Shown here: piece after piece, positions 1-10,664 of the stretch
How the letters are laid out: each line of letters opens with the position of its first letter
Position numbering within the stretch: position 1 is the stretch's first letter
From: Taudactylus pleione
Taxonomy: Eukaryota; Chordata; Amphibia; Anura; Myobatrachidae
Direction of reading: 5' to 3'
Length of the DNA: 64,000 nucleotides
Assembly (NCBI GenBank): GCA_031769625.1
Contig: JAUIMM010000202.1
Location: 5,690,001-5,754,000, forward strand
Notes under the pieces: model-generated
Database searches by the model: none
The model's input: the letters and a program-made list of their open reading frames with translations, nothing else
What the model was told of the DNA's origin: nothing
Position numbers and translations under genes: made by a program

Positions 1-11
1 AATCTTTACAG

Positions 12-106
12 TTTGAGGCTTTCCAAAAAGGAGAAACAGTGCAAACGCACCTGCTAAAGATCCAGCGATGGCGGCAAACCTCACAGAATGATCCTTCTTC
101 TGACAG
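12..106 (+). other. Putative internal exon, 95 nt, phase 0 to phase 2
   Basis: Preceded by CTTTACAG (acceptor AG at 10-11) and followed by the consensus donor CAG|GTAAGT. Read from base 12 it is fully open and begins FEAFQKGETVQTHLLKIQ, ending in QNDPSSD plus two bases of a serine codon completed by the terminal exon. Upstream in this frame a TAA lies just before the acceptor (seen at the copy 1/2 junction, 889-891) with no ATG between, so the frame must be entered by splicing. A divergent subfamily (for example 31117-32002) changes many codons here, including I to F and P to H, without a stop. An out-of-frame ATG in good context at 68 encodes only seven residues. I do not recognise the protein family. 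Confidence 0.55.
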
Positions 107-271
107 GTAAGTGCTACTAATGGACGTCATCTAGCAGACACTTCCTGCCAAAATACTGTGTATGCTTTGATCATCCAGAACTTTCATCCTACTGATCCTG
201 GAGCTCCATGGGGTCCCACGTAGTGAACACTGTCATTCCTCTGCAAATGACTCATGTTTCTATCTTCTCAG
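107..271 (+). other. Putative intron, 165 nt, phase 2
   Basis: Starts GTAAGT, a full match to the U1 donor consensus with the preceding CAG, and appears intact in every copy read. Ends TTTCTATCTTCTCAG, a good pyrimidine tract and acceptor, with TGAC about 20 nt upstream as a candidate branch point. The length is a multiple of three, but retention would stop translation at once because the donor supplies an in-frame TAA at 108-110. The acceptor AG is mutated to AA in copy 6 (4715-4716) and in the family at 48885, 56875, 59533 and 62190. Whether splicing occurs cannot be told from DNA. Confidence 0.55.
247..255 (+). promoter_or_regulatory. AP-1-type bZIP site ATGACTCAT in the intron
   Basis: ATGACTCAT matches the TRE/AP-1 consensus and sits next to TGCAAAT, seven bases of an octamer site. 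TGACTCA is kept in most copies, giving a potential site about every 889 bp, and is lost in the subfamily with AAATGTCTCATG (copies at 30227, 34669, 37335, 40000, 49775, 57765, 60423, 63080). The same bases may serve as the branch-point region. Motif match only. Confidence 0.3.
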
Positions 272-483
272 CAAAAGACTCCTAAGTTCCATCTTGACTG
301 TAGACAAGATCAGCAGTGGAGAAGAAGGCCAGCCATTTACCTCTTGGCATCAGGGTGGAGACCAAACAGTGGTCAAGGAAAGATTCCTTCTAAATTGGTG
401 TACTCTACCGCTGTATTACGACACTTTATTATATTGTTTGGCATCATATTTACCTAATGTTATCTGCCGTAGCATTTTGTCCC

Positions 484-492
484 TATATAAAA
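484..492 (+). promoter_or_regulatory. TATA-box-like TATATAAAA inside terminal exon
   Basis: A strong match to the TATA consensus present in nearly every copy. If used it would start a short transcript near 515, running to the AATAAA of the same monomer. It also reads as codons (LYK) of the open frame, so coding is an equally good explanation. It is changed to TATACAAAA in the copies at 45330 and 53318 and to AAATAAAA at 51541. Confidence 0.15.
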
Positions 493-536
493 TGTTGATG
501 TATCACTGTTATGAATTGTTATCTGCTGCATTTTAA

Positions 537-770
537 CTTTATGTTTAACATTGTTATATATGTTATACACTTTTTACCCGTATGACATAGTATAATGTGC
601 TTATATTACCATCATGCATCATCTATATTATTTGTACATTGCCGCAGTATTATGTTTTAAGATTAAATTGTAATGTAATAGTTATATGTTGTAGACTTAA
701 GCATATTTGCCTCTGTATAAAGCATTGTTATGTATTATGTTAATACAATGTTATCGTTTGCAAAAAAGGG
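537..770 (+). other. AT-rich 3' UTR-like tail, no gene seen
   Basis: Runs of TTATAT, TGTTAT and ATTATG with no open frame of note on either strand. A weak inverted repeat, CATTGT about 16 nt before ACAATG, occurs near 725-750. This part carries many of the subfamily-diagnostic changes, such as TTTGCAAAAAAG versus TTTTGCAAAAATAG and GACTTAAGCATA versus GACAAGCATA. Confidence 0.6.
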
Positions 771-773
771 TTC

Positions 774-812
774 AATAAATTAATGTATTGTGTTTATACA
801 TTGTTGTGTTGG
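774..812 (+). terminator. Polyadenylation signal and GU-rich downstream element
   Basis: AATAAA at 774-779 is followed within about 25 nt by TTGTTGTGTTGG, matching the spacing of a metazoan cleavage and polyadenylation site; cleavage would fall around 795-800. It lies at the end of the putative terminal exon, which supports the gene-3'-end interpretation. The hexamer is altered in several subfamilies: AATAGA at 7001-7006, AGTAGA at 18550-18555, AATTAA at 49659-49664. Function is inferred from motif and position. Confidence 0.5.
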
Positions 813-833
813 AGAAAAGGGTCTTGATTCCCT

Positions 834-863
834 GATTGGCTCAAAAATGTTTTAAATTTAAAA
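834..863 (+). promoter_or_regulatory. Inverted CCAAT box and AT palindrome at monomer end
   Basis: GATTGGCT at 834-841 is the reverse complement of a consensus NF-Y CCAAT box. About 10 bp on lies TTTTAAATTTAAAA (850-863), a perfect 14-bp palindrome and weak TATA-like element. A CCAAT box shortly before a TATA-like stretch suggests a promoter, but the frame that follows has no ATG in most copies, so this may be chance. GATTGG is mutated to GATTGA in some copies (ends of the copies starting at 29337, 36445, 47995, 55985, 58647 and 61305) and to GATTTA in two (32003 and 33779). Confidence 0.25.
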
Positions 864-933
864 TGGTGTTTCATAACTAGCTAAGACTTAATCTTTACAG
901 TTTGAGGCTTTCCAAAAAGGAGAAACAGTGCAA

Positions 934-1425
934 ATGCACCTGCTAAAGATCCAGCGATGGCGGCAAACCTCACAGAATGATCCTTCTTCTTACAGGTAAG
1001 TGCTACTAATGGACGTCATCTAGCAGACAATTCCTGCCAAAATACTGTTTATGCTTTGATCATCCAGAACTTTCATCCTACTGATCCTGGAGCTCCATGG
1101 GGTCCGACATAGTGAACACTGTCATTCCTCTGCAAATGACTCATGTTTCTATCTTCTCAGCAAAAGACTCCTAAGTTCCATCTTGACTGTAGACAACTTC
1201 AGCAGTGGAGAAGAAGGCCAGCCATTTACCTCTTGGCATCAGGGTGGAGACCAAACAGTGGTCAAAGAAAGATTCCTTCTATATTGGTGTACTCTACCGC
1301 TGTATTACGACACTTTATTATATTGTTTGGCATCATATTTACCTAATGTTATCTGTCGTAGCATTTTGTCCCTATATAAAATGTTGATGTATCACTGTTA
1401 TGAATTGTTATCTGCTGCATTTTAA
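934..1425 (+). CDS. Candidate spliced ORF with its own ATG, copy 2 (exons 934-995, 1161-1425)
   Basis: In this copy the internal exon reads CAAATGCAC where most read CAAACGCAC, creating an in-frame ATG at 934. Joining 934-995 to 1161-1425 at the consensus donor and acceptor gives 109 codons including the stop. The predicted peptide starts MHLLKIQRWRQTSQNDPSS and ends in the hydrophobic LLSAAF tail. An AATAAA follows. There is no known family, signal peptide or catalytic motif that I can identify. The ATG may be an accidental substitution in a non-coding satellite; the case for a gene rests only on splice geometry and the open frame. Confidence 0.25.
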
Positions 1426-4400
1426 CTTTATGTTTAACATTGTTATATATGTTATACACTTTTTACCTGTATGACATAGTATAATGTGCTTATATTACCA
1501 TCATGCATTGTCTATATTATTTGTACATTGCCGCAGTATTATGTTTTAAGATTACATTGTAATATAATAGTTATATGTTGTTGACATAAGCATATTTGCC
1601 TGTGTATAAAGCATTGTTATGTATTATGTTAATACAATGTTATCGTTTGCAAAAAAGTGTTCAATAAATTAATGTATTGTGTCTCTACATTATTGTGTTG
1701 GAGAAAAGGGTCTTGATTCCCTGATTGGCTCAAAAATGGTTTAAATTTAAAATGGTGTTTCATAACTAGCTAAGCCTTAATCTTTACAGTTTGAGGCTTT
1801 CCAAAAAGGAGAAACAGTGCAAACGCACCTGCTAAAGATCCAGCGATGGCGGCAAACCTCACAGAATGATCCTTCTTCTGACAGGTAAGTGCTACTAATG
1901 GACGTCATCTAGCAGACACTTCCTGCCAAAATACTGTGTATGCTTTGATCATCCAGAACTTTCATCCTACTGATCCTGGAGCTCCATGGGGTCCCACGTA
2001 GTGAACACTGTCATTCCTCTGCAAATGACTCATGTTTCTATCTTCTCAGCAAAAGACTCCTAAGTTCCATCTTGACTGTAGACAACATCAGCAGTGGAGA
2101 AGAAGGCCAGCCATTTACCTCTTGGCATCAGGGTGGAGACCAAACAATGGTCAAGGAAAGATTCCTTCTAAATTGGTGTACTCTACCGCTGTATTACGAC
2201 ACTTTATTATATTGTTTGGCATCATATTTACCTAATGTTATCTGCCGTAGCATTTTGTCCCTATATAAAATGTTGATGTATCACTGTTATGAATTGTTAT
2301 CTGCTGCATTTTAACTTTATGTTTAACATTGTTATATATGTTATACACTTTTTACCCGTATGACATAGTATAATGTGCTTATATTACCATCATGCATCAT
2401 CTATATTATTTGTACATTGCCGCAGTATTATGTTTTAAGATTAAATTGTAATGTAATAGTTATATGTTGTTGACTTAAGCATATTTGCCTCTGTATAAAG
2501 CATTGTTATGTATTATGTTAATACAATGTTATCGTTTGCAAAAAAGGGTTCAATAAATTAATGTATTGTGTTTATACATTGTTGTGTTGGAGAAAAGGGT
2601 CTTGATTCCCTGATTGGCTCAAAAATGTTTTAATTTTAAAATGGTGTTTCATAACTATCTAAGCCTTAATCTTTACAGTTTGAGGCTTTCCAAAAAGGAG
2701 AAACAGTGCAAAGGCACCTGCTAAAGATCCAGGGATGGCGGCAAACCTCACAGAATGATCCTTCTTCTGACAGGTAAGTGCTACTAATGGACGTCATCTA
2801 GCAGACACTTCCTGCCAAAATACTGTGTATGCTTTGATCATCCAGAACTTTCATCCTACTGATCCTGGAGCTCCATGGGGTCCCACGTAGTGAACACTGT
2901 CATTCCTCTGCAAATGACTCATGTTTCTATCTTCTCAGCAAAAGACTCCTAAGTTCCATCTTGACTGTAGACAAGATCAGCAGTGGAGAAGAAGGCCAGC
3001 CATTTACCTCTTGGCATCAGGGTGGAGACCAAACAGTGGTCAAGGAAAGATTCCTTCTAAATTGGTGTACTCTACCGCTGTATTACGACACTTTATTATA
3101 TTGTTTGGCATCATATTTACCTAATGTTATCTGCCGTAGCATTTTGTCCCTATATAAAATGTTGATGTATCACTGTTATGAATTGTTATCTGCTGCATTT
3201 TAACTTTATGTTTAACATTGTTATATATGTTATACACTTTTTACCCGTATGACATAGTATAATGTGCTTATATTACCATCATGCATCATCTATATTATTT
3301 GTACATTGCCGCAGTATTATGTTTTAAGATTAAATTGTAATGTAATAGTTATATGTTGTTGACTTAAGCATATTTGCCTCTGTATAAAGCATTGTTATGT
3401 ATTATGTTAATACAATGTTATCGTTTGCAAAAAAGGGTTCAATAAATTAATGTATTGTGTTTATACATTGTTGTGTTGGAGAAAAGGGTCTTGATTCCCT
3501 GATTGGCTCAAAAATGTTTTAAATTTAAAATGGTGTTTCATAACTAGCTAAGACTTAATCTTTACAGTTTGAGGCTTTCCAAAAAGGAGAAACAGTGCAA
3601 ACGCACCTGCTAAAGATCCAGCGATGGCGGCAAACCTCACAGAATGATCCTTCTTCTGACAGGTAAGTGCTACTAATGGACGTCATCTAGCAGACACTTC
3701 CTGCCAAAATACTGTGTATGCTTTGATCATCCAGAACTTTCATCCTACTGATCCTGGAGCTCCATGGGGTCCCACGTAGTGAACACTGTCATTCCTCTGC
3801 AAATGACTCATGTTTCTATCTTCTCAGCAAAAGACTCCTAAGTTCCATCTTGACTGTAGACAAGATCAGCAGTGGAGAAGAAGGCCAGCCATTTACCTCT
3901 TGGCATCAGGGTGGAGACCAAACAGTGGTCAAGGAAAGATTCCTTCTAAATTGGTGTACTCTACCGCTGTATTACGACACTTTATTATATTGTTTGGCAT
4001 CATATTTACCTAATGTTATCTGCCGTAGCATTTTGTCCCTATATAAAATGTTGATGTATCACTGTTATGAATTGTTATCTGCTGCATTTTAACTTTATGT
4101 TTAACATTGTTATATATGTTATACACTTTTTACCCGTATGACATAGTATAATGTGCTTATATTACCATCATGCATCATCTATATTATTTGTACATTGCCG
4201 CAGTATTATGTTTTAAGATTAAATTGTAATGTAATAGTTATATGTTGTTGACTTAAGCATATTTGCCTCTGTATAAAGCATTGTTATGTATTATGTTAAT
4301 ACAATGTTATCGTTTGCAAAAAAGGGTTCAATAAATTAATGTATTGTGTTTATACATTGTTGTGTTGGAGAAAAGGGTCTTGATTCCCTGATTGGCTCAA

Positions 4401-5334
4401 AAATGTTTTAAATTTAAAATGGTGTTTCATAACTAGCTAAGACTTAATCTTTACAGTTTGAGGCTTTCCAAAAAGGAGAAACAGTGCAAACGCACCTGCT
4501 AAAGATCCAGCGATGGCGGCAAACCTCACAGAATGATCCTTCTTCTGACAGGTAAGTGCTACTAATGGACGTCATCTAGCAGACACTTCCTGCCAAAATA
4601 CTGTGTATGCTTTGATCATCCAGAACTTTCATCCTACTGATCCTGGAGCTCCATGGGGTCCGACATAGTGAACACTGTCATTCCTCTGCAAATGACTCAT
4701 GTTTCTATGTTCTCAACAAAAGACTCCTAAGTTCCATCTTGACTGTAGACAAGATCAGCAGTGGAGAAGAAGGCCAGCCATTTACCTCTTGGCATCAGGG
4801 TGGAGACCAAACAGTGGTCAAGGAAAGATTCCTTCTAAATTGGTGTACTCTACCGCTGTATTACGACACTTTATTATATTGTTTGGCATCATATTTACCT
4901 AATGTTATCTGCCGTAGCATTTTGTCCCTATATAAAATGTTGATGTATCACTGTTATGAATTGTTATCTGCTGCATTTTAACTTTATGTTTAACATTGTT
5001 ATATATGTTATACACTTTTTACCCGTATGACATAGTATAATGTGCTTATATTACCATCATGCATCATCTATATTATTTGTACATTGCCGCAGTATTATGT
5101 TTTAAGATTAAATTGTAATGTAATAGTTATATGTTGTAGACTTAAGCATATTTGCCTCTGTATAAAGCATTGTTATGTATTATGTTAATACAATGTTATC
5201 GTTTGCAAAAAAGGGTTCAATAAATTAATGTATTGTGTTTATACATTGTTGTGATGGAGAAAAGGGTCTTGATTCCCTGATTGGCTCAAAAATGTTTTAA
5301 ATTTAAAATGGTGTTTCATAACTAGCTAAGACTT

Positions 5335-8000
5335 AATCTTTACAGTTTGAGGCTTTCCAAAAAGGAGAAACAGTGCAAATGCACCTGCTAAAGATCCAGC
5401 GATGGCGGCAAACCTCACAGAATGATCCTTCTTCTGACAGGTAAGTGCAACTAATGGACGTCATCTAGCAGATGCTTCCTGCCAAAATACTGTGTATGCT
5501 TTGATCATCCAGAACTTTCATCCTACTGATCCTGGAGCTCCATGGGGTCCAACCTAGTGAACACTGTCATTCCTCTGCAAATGACTCATGTTTCTATCTT
5601 CTCAGCAAAAGACTCCTAAGTTCCATCTTGACTGTAGACAACATCAGCAGTGGAGAAGAAGGCCAGCCATTTACCTCTTGGCATCAGGGTGGAGACCAAA
5701 CAGTGGTCAAAGTAAGATTCCTTCTAAATTGGTGTACTCTACCGCTGTATTACGACACTTTATTATATTGTTTGGCATCATATTTACCTAATTTATATCT
5801 GCCGTAGCATTTTGTCCCTATATAAAATGTTGATGTATCACTGTTATGAATTGTTATCTGCTGCATTTTAACTTTATGTTTAACATTGTTATATATGTTA
5901 TACACTTTTTACCTGTATGACATAGTATAATGTGCTTATATTACCATCATGCATTGCCTATATTATTTGTACATTGCTGCAGTATTATGTTTTAAGATTA
6001 AATTGTAATATAATAGTTATATGTTGTTGACTTAAGCATATTTGCCTCTGTATAAAGCATTGTTATGTATTATGTTAATACAATGTTATCGTTTGGCAAA
6101 AAAGTGTTCAATAAATTAATGTATTGTGTTTATACATTGTTGTGTTGGAGAAAAGGGTCTTGATACCCTGATTGGCTCAAAAATGTTTTAAATTTAAAAT
6201 GGTGTTTCATAACTAGCTAAGCCTTAATCTTTACAGTTTGAGGCTTTCCAAAAAGGAGAAACAGTGCAAAGGCACCTGCTAAAGATCCAGCGATGGCGGC
6301 AAACCTCACAGAATGATCCTTCTTCTGACAGGTAAGTGCAACTAATGGACGTCATCTAGCAGATGCTTCCTGCCAAAATACTGTGTATGCTTTGATCATC
6401 CAGAACTTTCATCCTACTGATCCTGGAGCTCCATGGGGTCCAACCTAGTGAACACTGTCATTCCTCTGCAAATGACTCATGTTTCTATCTTCTCAGCAAA
6501 AGACTCCTAAGTTCCATCTTGACTGTAGACAACATCAGCAGTGGAGAAGAAGGCCAGCCATTTACCTCTTGGCATCAGGGTGGAGACCAAACAGTGGTCA
6601 AAGTAAGATTCCTTCTAAATTGGTGTACTCTACCGCTGTATTACGACACTTTATTATATTGTTTGGCATCATATTTACCTAATTTATATCTGCCGTAGCA
6701 TTTTGTCCCTATATAAAATGTTGATGTATCACTGTTATGAATTGTTATCTGCTGCATTTTAACTTTATGTTTAACATTGTTATATATGTTATACACTTTT
6801 TACCTGTATGACATAGTATAATGTGCTTATATTACCATCATGCATTGCCTATATTATTTGTACATTGCTGCAGTATTATGTTTTAAGATTAAATTGTAAT
6901 ATAATAGTTATATGTTGTTGACTTAAGCATATTTGCCTCTGTATAAAGCATTGTTATGTATTATGTTAATACAATGTTATCGTTTGGAAAAAAAGTGTTC
7001 AATAGATTAATGTATTGTGTTTATACATTCTTGTGTTGGAGAAAAGGGTCTTGATTCCCTGATTGGCTGAAAAATAGCTTAAATTTAAAATGGTGTTTCA
7101 TAACTAGCTAAGCCTTAATCTTTACAGTTTGAGGCTTTCCAAAAAGGAGAAACAGTGCAAACGCACCTGCTAAAGATCCAGCGATGGCGGCAAACCTCAC
7201 AGAATGATCCTTCTTCTGACAGGTAAGTGCTACTAATGGACGTCATCTAGCAGACACTTCCTGCCAAAATACTGTGTATGCTTTGATCATCCAGAACTTT
7301 CATCCTACTGATCCTGGAGCTCCATGGGGTCCCACGTAGTGAACACTGTCATTCCTCTGCAAATGACTCATGTTTCTATCTTCTCAGCAAAAGACTCCTA
7401 AGTTCCATCTTGACTGTAGACAACATCAGCAGTGGAGAAGAAGGCCAGCCATTTACCTCTTGGCATCAGGGTGGAGACCAAACAATGGTCAAGGAAAGAT
7501 TCCTTCTAAATTGGTGTACTCTACCGCTGTATTACGACACTTTATTATATTGTTTGGCATCATATTTACCTAATGTTATCTGCCGTAGCATTTTGTCCCT
7601 ATATAAAATGTTGATGTATCACTGTTATGAATTGTTATCTGCTGCATTTTAACTTTATGTTTAACATTGTTATATATGTTATACACTTTTTACCTGTATG
7701 ACATAGTATAATGTGCTTATATTACCATCATGCATTGTCTATATTATTTGTACATTGCTGCAGTATTATGTTTTAAGATTAAATTGTAATGTAATAGTTA
7801 TATGTTGTTGACAAGCATATTTGTCTCTGTATAAAGCATTGTTATGTATGTTAATACAATGTTATCGATTGCAAAAAAGTGTTCAATAAATTAATGTATT
7901 GTGTTTATACATTGTTGTGTTGGAGAAAAGGGTCTTGATACCCTGATTGGCTCAAAAATGTTTTAAATTTAAAATGGTGTTTCATAACTAGCTAAGCCTT
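5335..8000 (+). repeat. Copies 7-9, first unit of a 5,330-bp duplication
   Basis: Copies start at 5335, 6226 and 7117. Copies 7 and 8 share GCAACTAATGG, AGATGCTTCC, CCAACCTAG, AAAGTAAG and a +1 change (AATTTATATC for AATGTTATC, near 5791-5800) that shifts the open frame. Copy 9 has GACAAGCATATTTGTC and a shortened TTATGTATGTTAATAC. The same three-copy run recurs six monomers later at 10665. Confidence 0.85.
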
Positions 8001-10664
8001 AATCTTTACAGTTTGAGGCTTTCCAAAAAGGAGAAACAGTGCAAAGGCACCTGCTAAAGATCCAGCGATGGCGGCAAACCTCACAGAATGATCCTTCTTC
8101 TGACAGGTAAGTGCAACTAATGGACGTCATCTAGCAGATGCTTCCTGCCAAAATACTGTGTATGCTTTGATCATCCAGAACTTTCATCCTACTGATCCTG
8201 GAGCTCCATGGGGTCCAACCTAGTGAACACTGTCATTCCTCTGCAAATGACTCATGTTTCTATCTTCTCAGCAAAAGACTCCTAAGTTCCATCTTGACTG
8301 TAGACAACATCAGCAGTGGAGAAGAAGGCCAGCCATTTACCTCTTGGCATCAGGGTGGAGACCAAACAGTGGTCAAAGTAAGATTCCTTCTAAATTGGTG
8401 TACTCTACCGCTGTATTACGACACTTTATTATATTGTTTGGCATCATATTTACCTAATTTATATCTGCCGTAGCATTTTGTCCCTATATAAAATGTTGAT
8501 GTATCACTGTTATGAATTGTTATCTGCTGCATTTTAACTTTATGTTTAACATTGTTATATATGTTATACACTTTTTACCTCTATGACATAGTATAATGTG
8601 CTTATATTACCATAATGCATTGTCTATATTATTTGTACATTGCTGCAGTATTATGTTTTAAGATTAAATTGTAATATAATAGTTATATGTTGTTGACTTA
8701 AGCATATTTGCCTCTGTATAAAGCATTGTTATGTATTATGTTAATACAATGTTATCGTTTGGAAAAAAAGTGTTCAATAGATTAATGTATTGTGTTTATA
8801 CATTCTTGTGTTGGAGAAAAGGGTCTTGATTCCCTGATTGGCTCAAAAATAGCTTAAATTTAAAATGGTGTTTCATAACTAGCTAAGCCTTAATCTTTAC
8901 AGTTTGAGGCTTTCCAAAAAGGAGAAACAGTGCAAACGCACCTGCTAAAGATCCAGCGATGGCGGCAAACCTCACAGAATGATCCTTCTTCTGACAGGTA
9001 AGTGCTACTAATTGACGTCATCTAGCAGACACTTCCTGCCAAAATACTGTGTATGCTTTGATCATCCAGAACTTTCATCCTACTGATCCTGGAGCTCCAT
9101 GGGGTCCCACGTAGTGAACACTGTCTTTCCTCTGCAATTGACTCATGTTTCTATCTTCTCAGCAAAAGACTCCTAAGTTCCATCTTGACTGTAGACAAGA
9201 TCAGCAGTGGAGAAGAAGGCCAGCCATTTACCTCTTGGCATCAGGGTGGAGACCAAACAGTGGTCAAAGAAAGATTCCTTCTAAATTGGTGTACTCTACC
9301 GCTGTATTACGACACTTTATTATATTGTTTGGCATCATATTTACCTAATGTTATCTGCCGTAGCATTTTGTCCCTATATAAAATGTTGATGTATCACTGT
9401 TATGAATTGTTATCTGCTGCATTTTAACTTTATGTTTAACATTGTTATATATGTTATACACTTTTTACCCGTATGACATAGTATAATGTGCTTATATTAC
9501 CATCATGCATCATCTATATTATTTGTACATTGCCGCAGTATTATGTTTTAAGATTAAATTGTAATGTAATAGTTATATGTTGTAGACTTAAGCATATTTG
9601 CCTCTGTATAAAGCATTGTTATGTATTATGTTAATACAATGTTATCGTTTGCAAAAAAGTGTTCAATAAATTAATGTATTGTGTCTCTACATTATTGTGT
9701 TGGAGAAAAGGGTCTTGATTCCCTGATTGGCTCAAAAATGGTTTAAATTTAAAATGGTGTTTCATAACTAGCTAAGCCTTAATCTTTACAGTTTGAGGCT
9801 TTCCAAAAAGGAGAAACAGTGCAAACGCACCTGCTAAAGATCCAGCGATGGCGGCAAACCTCACAGAATGATCCTTCTTCTGACAGGTAAGTGCTACTAA
9901 TGGACGTCATCTAGCAGACACTTCCTGCCAAAATACTGTGTATGCTTTGATCATCCAGAACTTTCATCCTACTGATCCTGGAGCTCCATGGGGTCCCACG
10001 TAGTGAACACTGTCATTCCTCTGCAAATGACTCATGTTTCTATCTTCTCAGCAAAAGACTCCTAAGTTCCATCTTGACTGTAGACAACATCAGCAGTGGA
10101 GAAGAAGGCCAGCCATTTACCTCTTGGCATCAGGGTGGAGACCAAACAGTGGTCAAAGAAAGATTCCTTCTAAATTGGTGTACTCTACCGCTGTATTACG
10201 ACACTTTATTATATTGTTTGGCATCATATTTACCTAATGTTATCTGCCGTAGCATTTTGTCCCTATATAAAATGTTGATGTATCACTGTTATGAATTGTT
10301 ATCTGCTGCATTTTAACTTTATGTTTAACATTGTTATATATGTTATACACTTTTTACCTGTATGACATAGTATAATGTGCTTATATTACCATCATGCATT
10401 GTCTATATTATTTGTACATTGCTGCAGTATTATGTTTTAAGATTAAATTGTAATGTAATAGTTATATGTTGTTGACAAGCATATTTGTCTCTGTATAAAG
10501 CATTGTTATGTATGTTAATACAATGTTATCGATTGCAAAAAAGTGTTCAATAAATTAATGTATTGTGTTTATACATTGTTGTGTTGGAGAAAAGGGTCTT
10601 GATACCCTGATTGGCTCAAAAATGTTTTAAATTTAAAATGGTGTTTCATAACTAGCTAAGCCTT
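8001..10664 (+). repeat. Copies 10-12
   Basis: Copies start at 8001, 8892 and 9781. Copy 10 is of the frame-shifted class with a distinctive ACCTCTATGACAT tail. Copy 11 carries CTTTCC and CAATTGAC in the intron and the perfect CRE. Copy 12 has an intact spliced frame and a tail like copy 9. Confidence 0.8.
9013..9020 (+). promoter_or_regulatory. Perfect CRE palindrome TGACGTCA in copy 11
   Basis: Most copies read GGACGTCA at this intron position. In the copies starting at 8892 and 14221 (second site 14342-14349) one G to T change makes a full cAMP-response-element palindrome. These two copies also share CTTTCC and CAATTGAC nearby, so the change is inherited by descent, not independently selected. 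Confidence 0.3.

Larger units (their letters stand above)
272..800 (+). other. Putative terminal exon with stop and 3' UTR-like tail
   Basis: Begins CAAAAGACTCC after the acceptor. The first base completes the serine codon from the internal exon and the frame runs open to TAA at 534-536. The N-terminal part is polar (GEEGQPFTSWHQGGDQTVV); the C-terminal part is hydrophobic and aromatic (LPLYYDTLLYCLASYLPNVI), possibly membrane-associated or simply translated AT-rich DNA. The spliced frame is 119 residues. From 537 the sequence is AT-rich without an obvious frame and ends near 800, between AATAAA and the GU-rich element. Without a spliced transcript the exon call is inference. Confidence 0.5.
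1..889 (+). repeat. Reference monomer (copy 1)
   Basis: This copy is used for the anatomy. Order: splice acceptor ending at 11; internal exon 12-106; intron 107-271; terminal exon from 272 with stop TAA at 534-536; AT-rich 3' UTR-like tail 537-770; AATAAA 774-779; GU-rich stretch about 801-812; inverted CCAAT box 834-839; AT palindrome 850-863; then about 26 bp to the next acceptor. The first ~400 bp are mixed composition and the last ~450 bp strongly AT-rich, so each monomer joins an exon-intron part to a 3' UTR-like part. Confidence 0.9.
1..5334 (+). repeat. Block 1: six monomers of exactly 889 bp
   Basis: Copies start at 1, 890, 1779, 2668, 3557 and 4446. Copies 1, 4, 5 and 6 are closely similar, sharing AAGATC in the terminal exon, ACCCGTATG, GCATCATC and GGGTTCAATAAA; copy 3 shares the tail but has CAATGGTCAAGG. 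Copy 2 is an outlier with ACCTGTATG, GATTACATTG and GTCTCTACATTATTG. Copy 6 has lost the intron acceptor (AA at 4715-4716). Uniform length suggests recent homogenisation. Confidence 0.85.

Noticed and set aside
68..91. Seven-residue ORF from the ATG in good context in the internal exon
   Set aside because: It ends at TGA within the exon and is out of frame with the main frame. At most it is a small upstream ORF if the exon were first, and it is destroyed in type C copies.
254..457. 67-codon plus-strand frame (MFLSSQQKTPKFH...) present in nearly every copy
   Set aside because: Its ATG lies in the intron's pyrimidine tract and it reads the terminal exon in another frame. It recurs only because the DNA recurs, and it has no promoter, Kozak or domain support.
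1..889. Transposable element or LTR as the source of the array
   Set aside because: No terminal inverted repeats, target-site duplications, transposase, reverse transcriptase or poly(A) tract; copies abut directly without flanking sequence.
1..889. CENP-B box or known centromeric satellite signature
   Set aside because: No match to the TTCG...CGGG core was found in the monomer. A centromeric role cannot be excluded but nothing in the sequence supports it.
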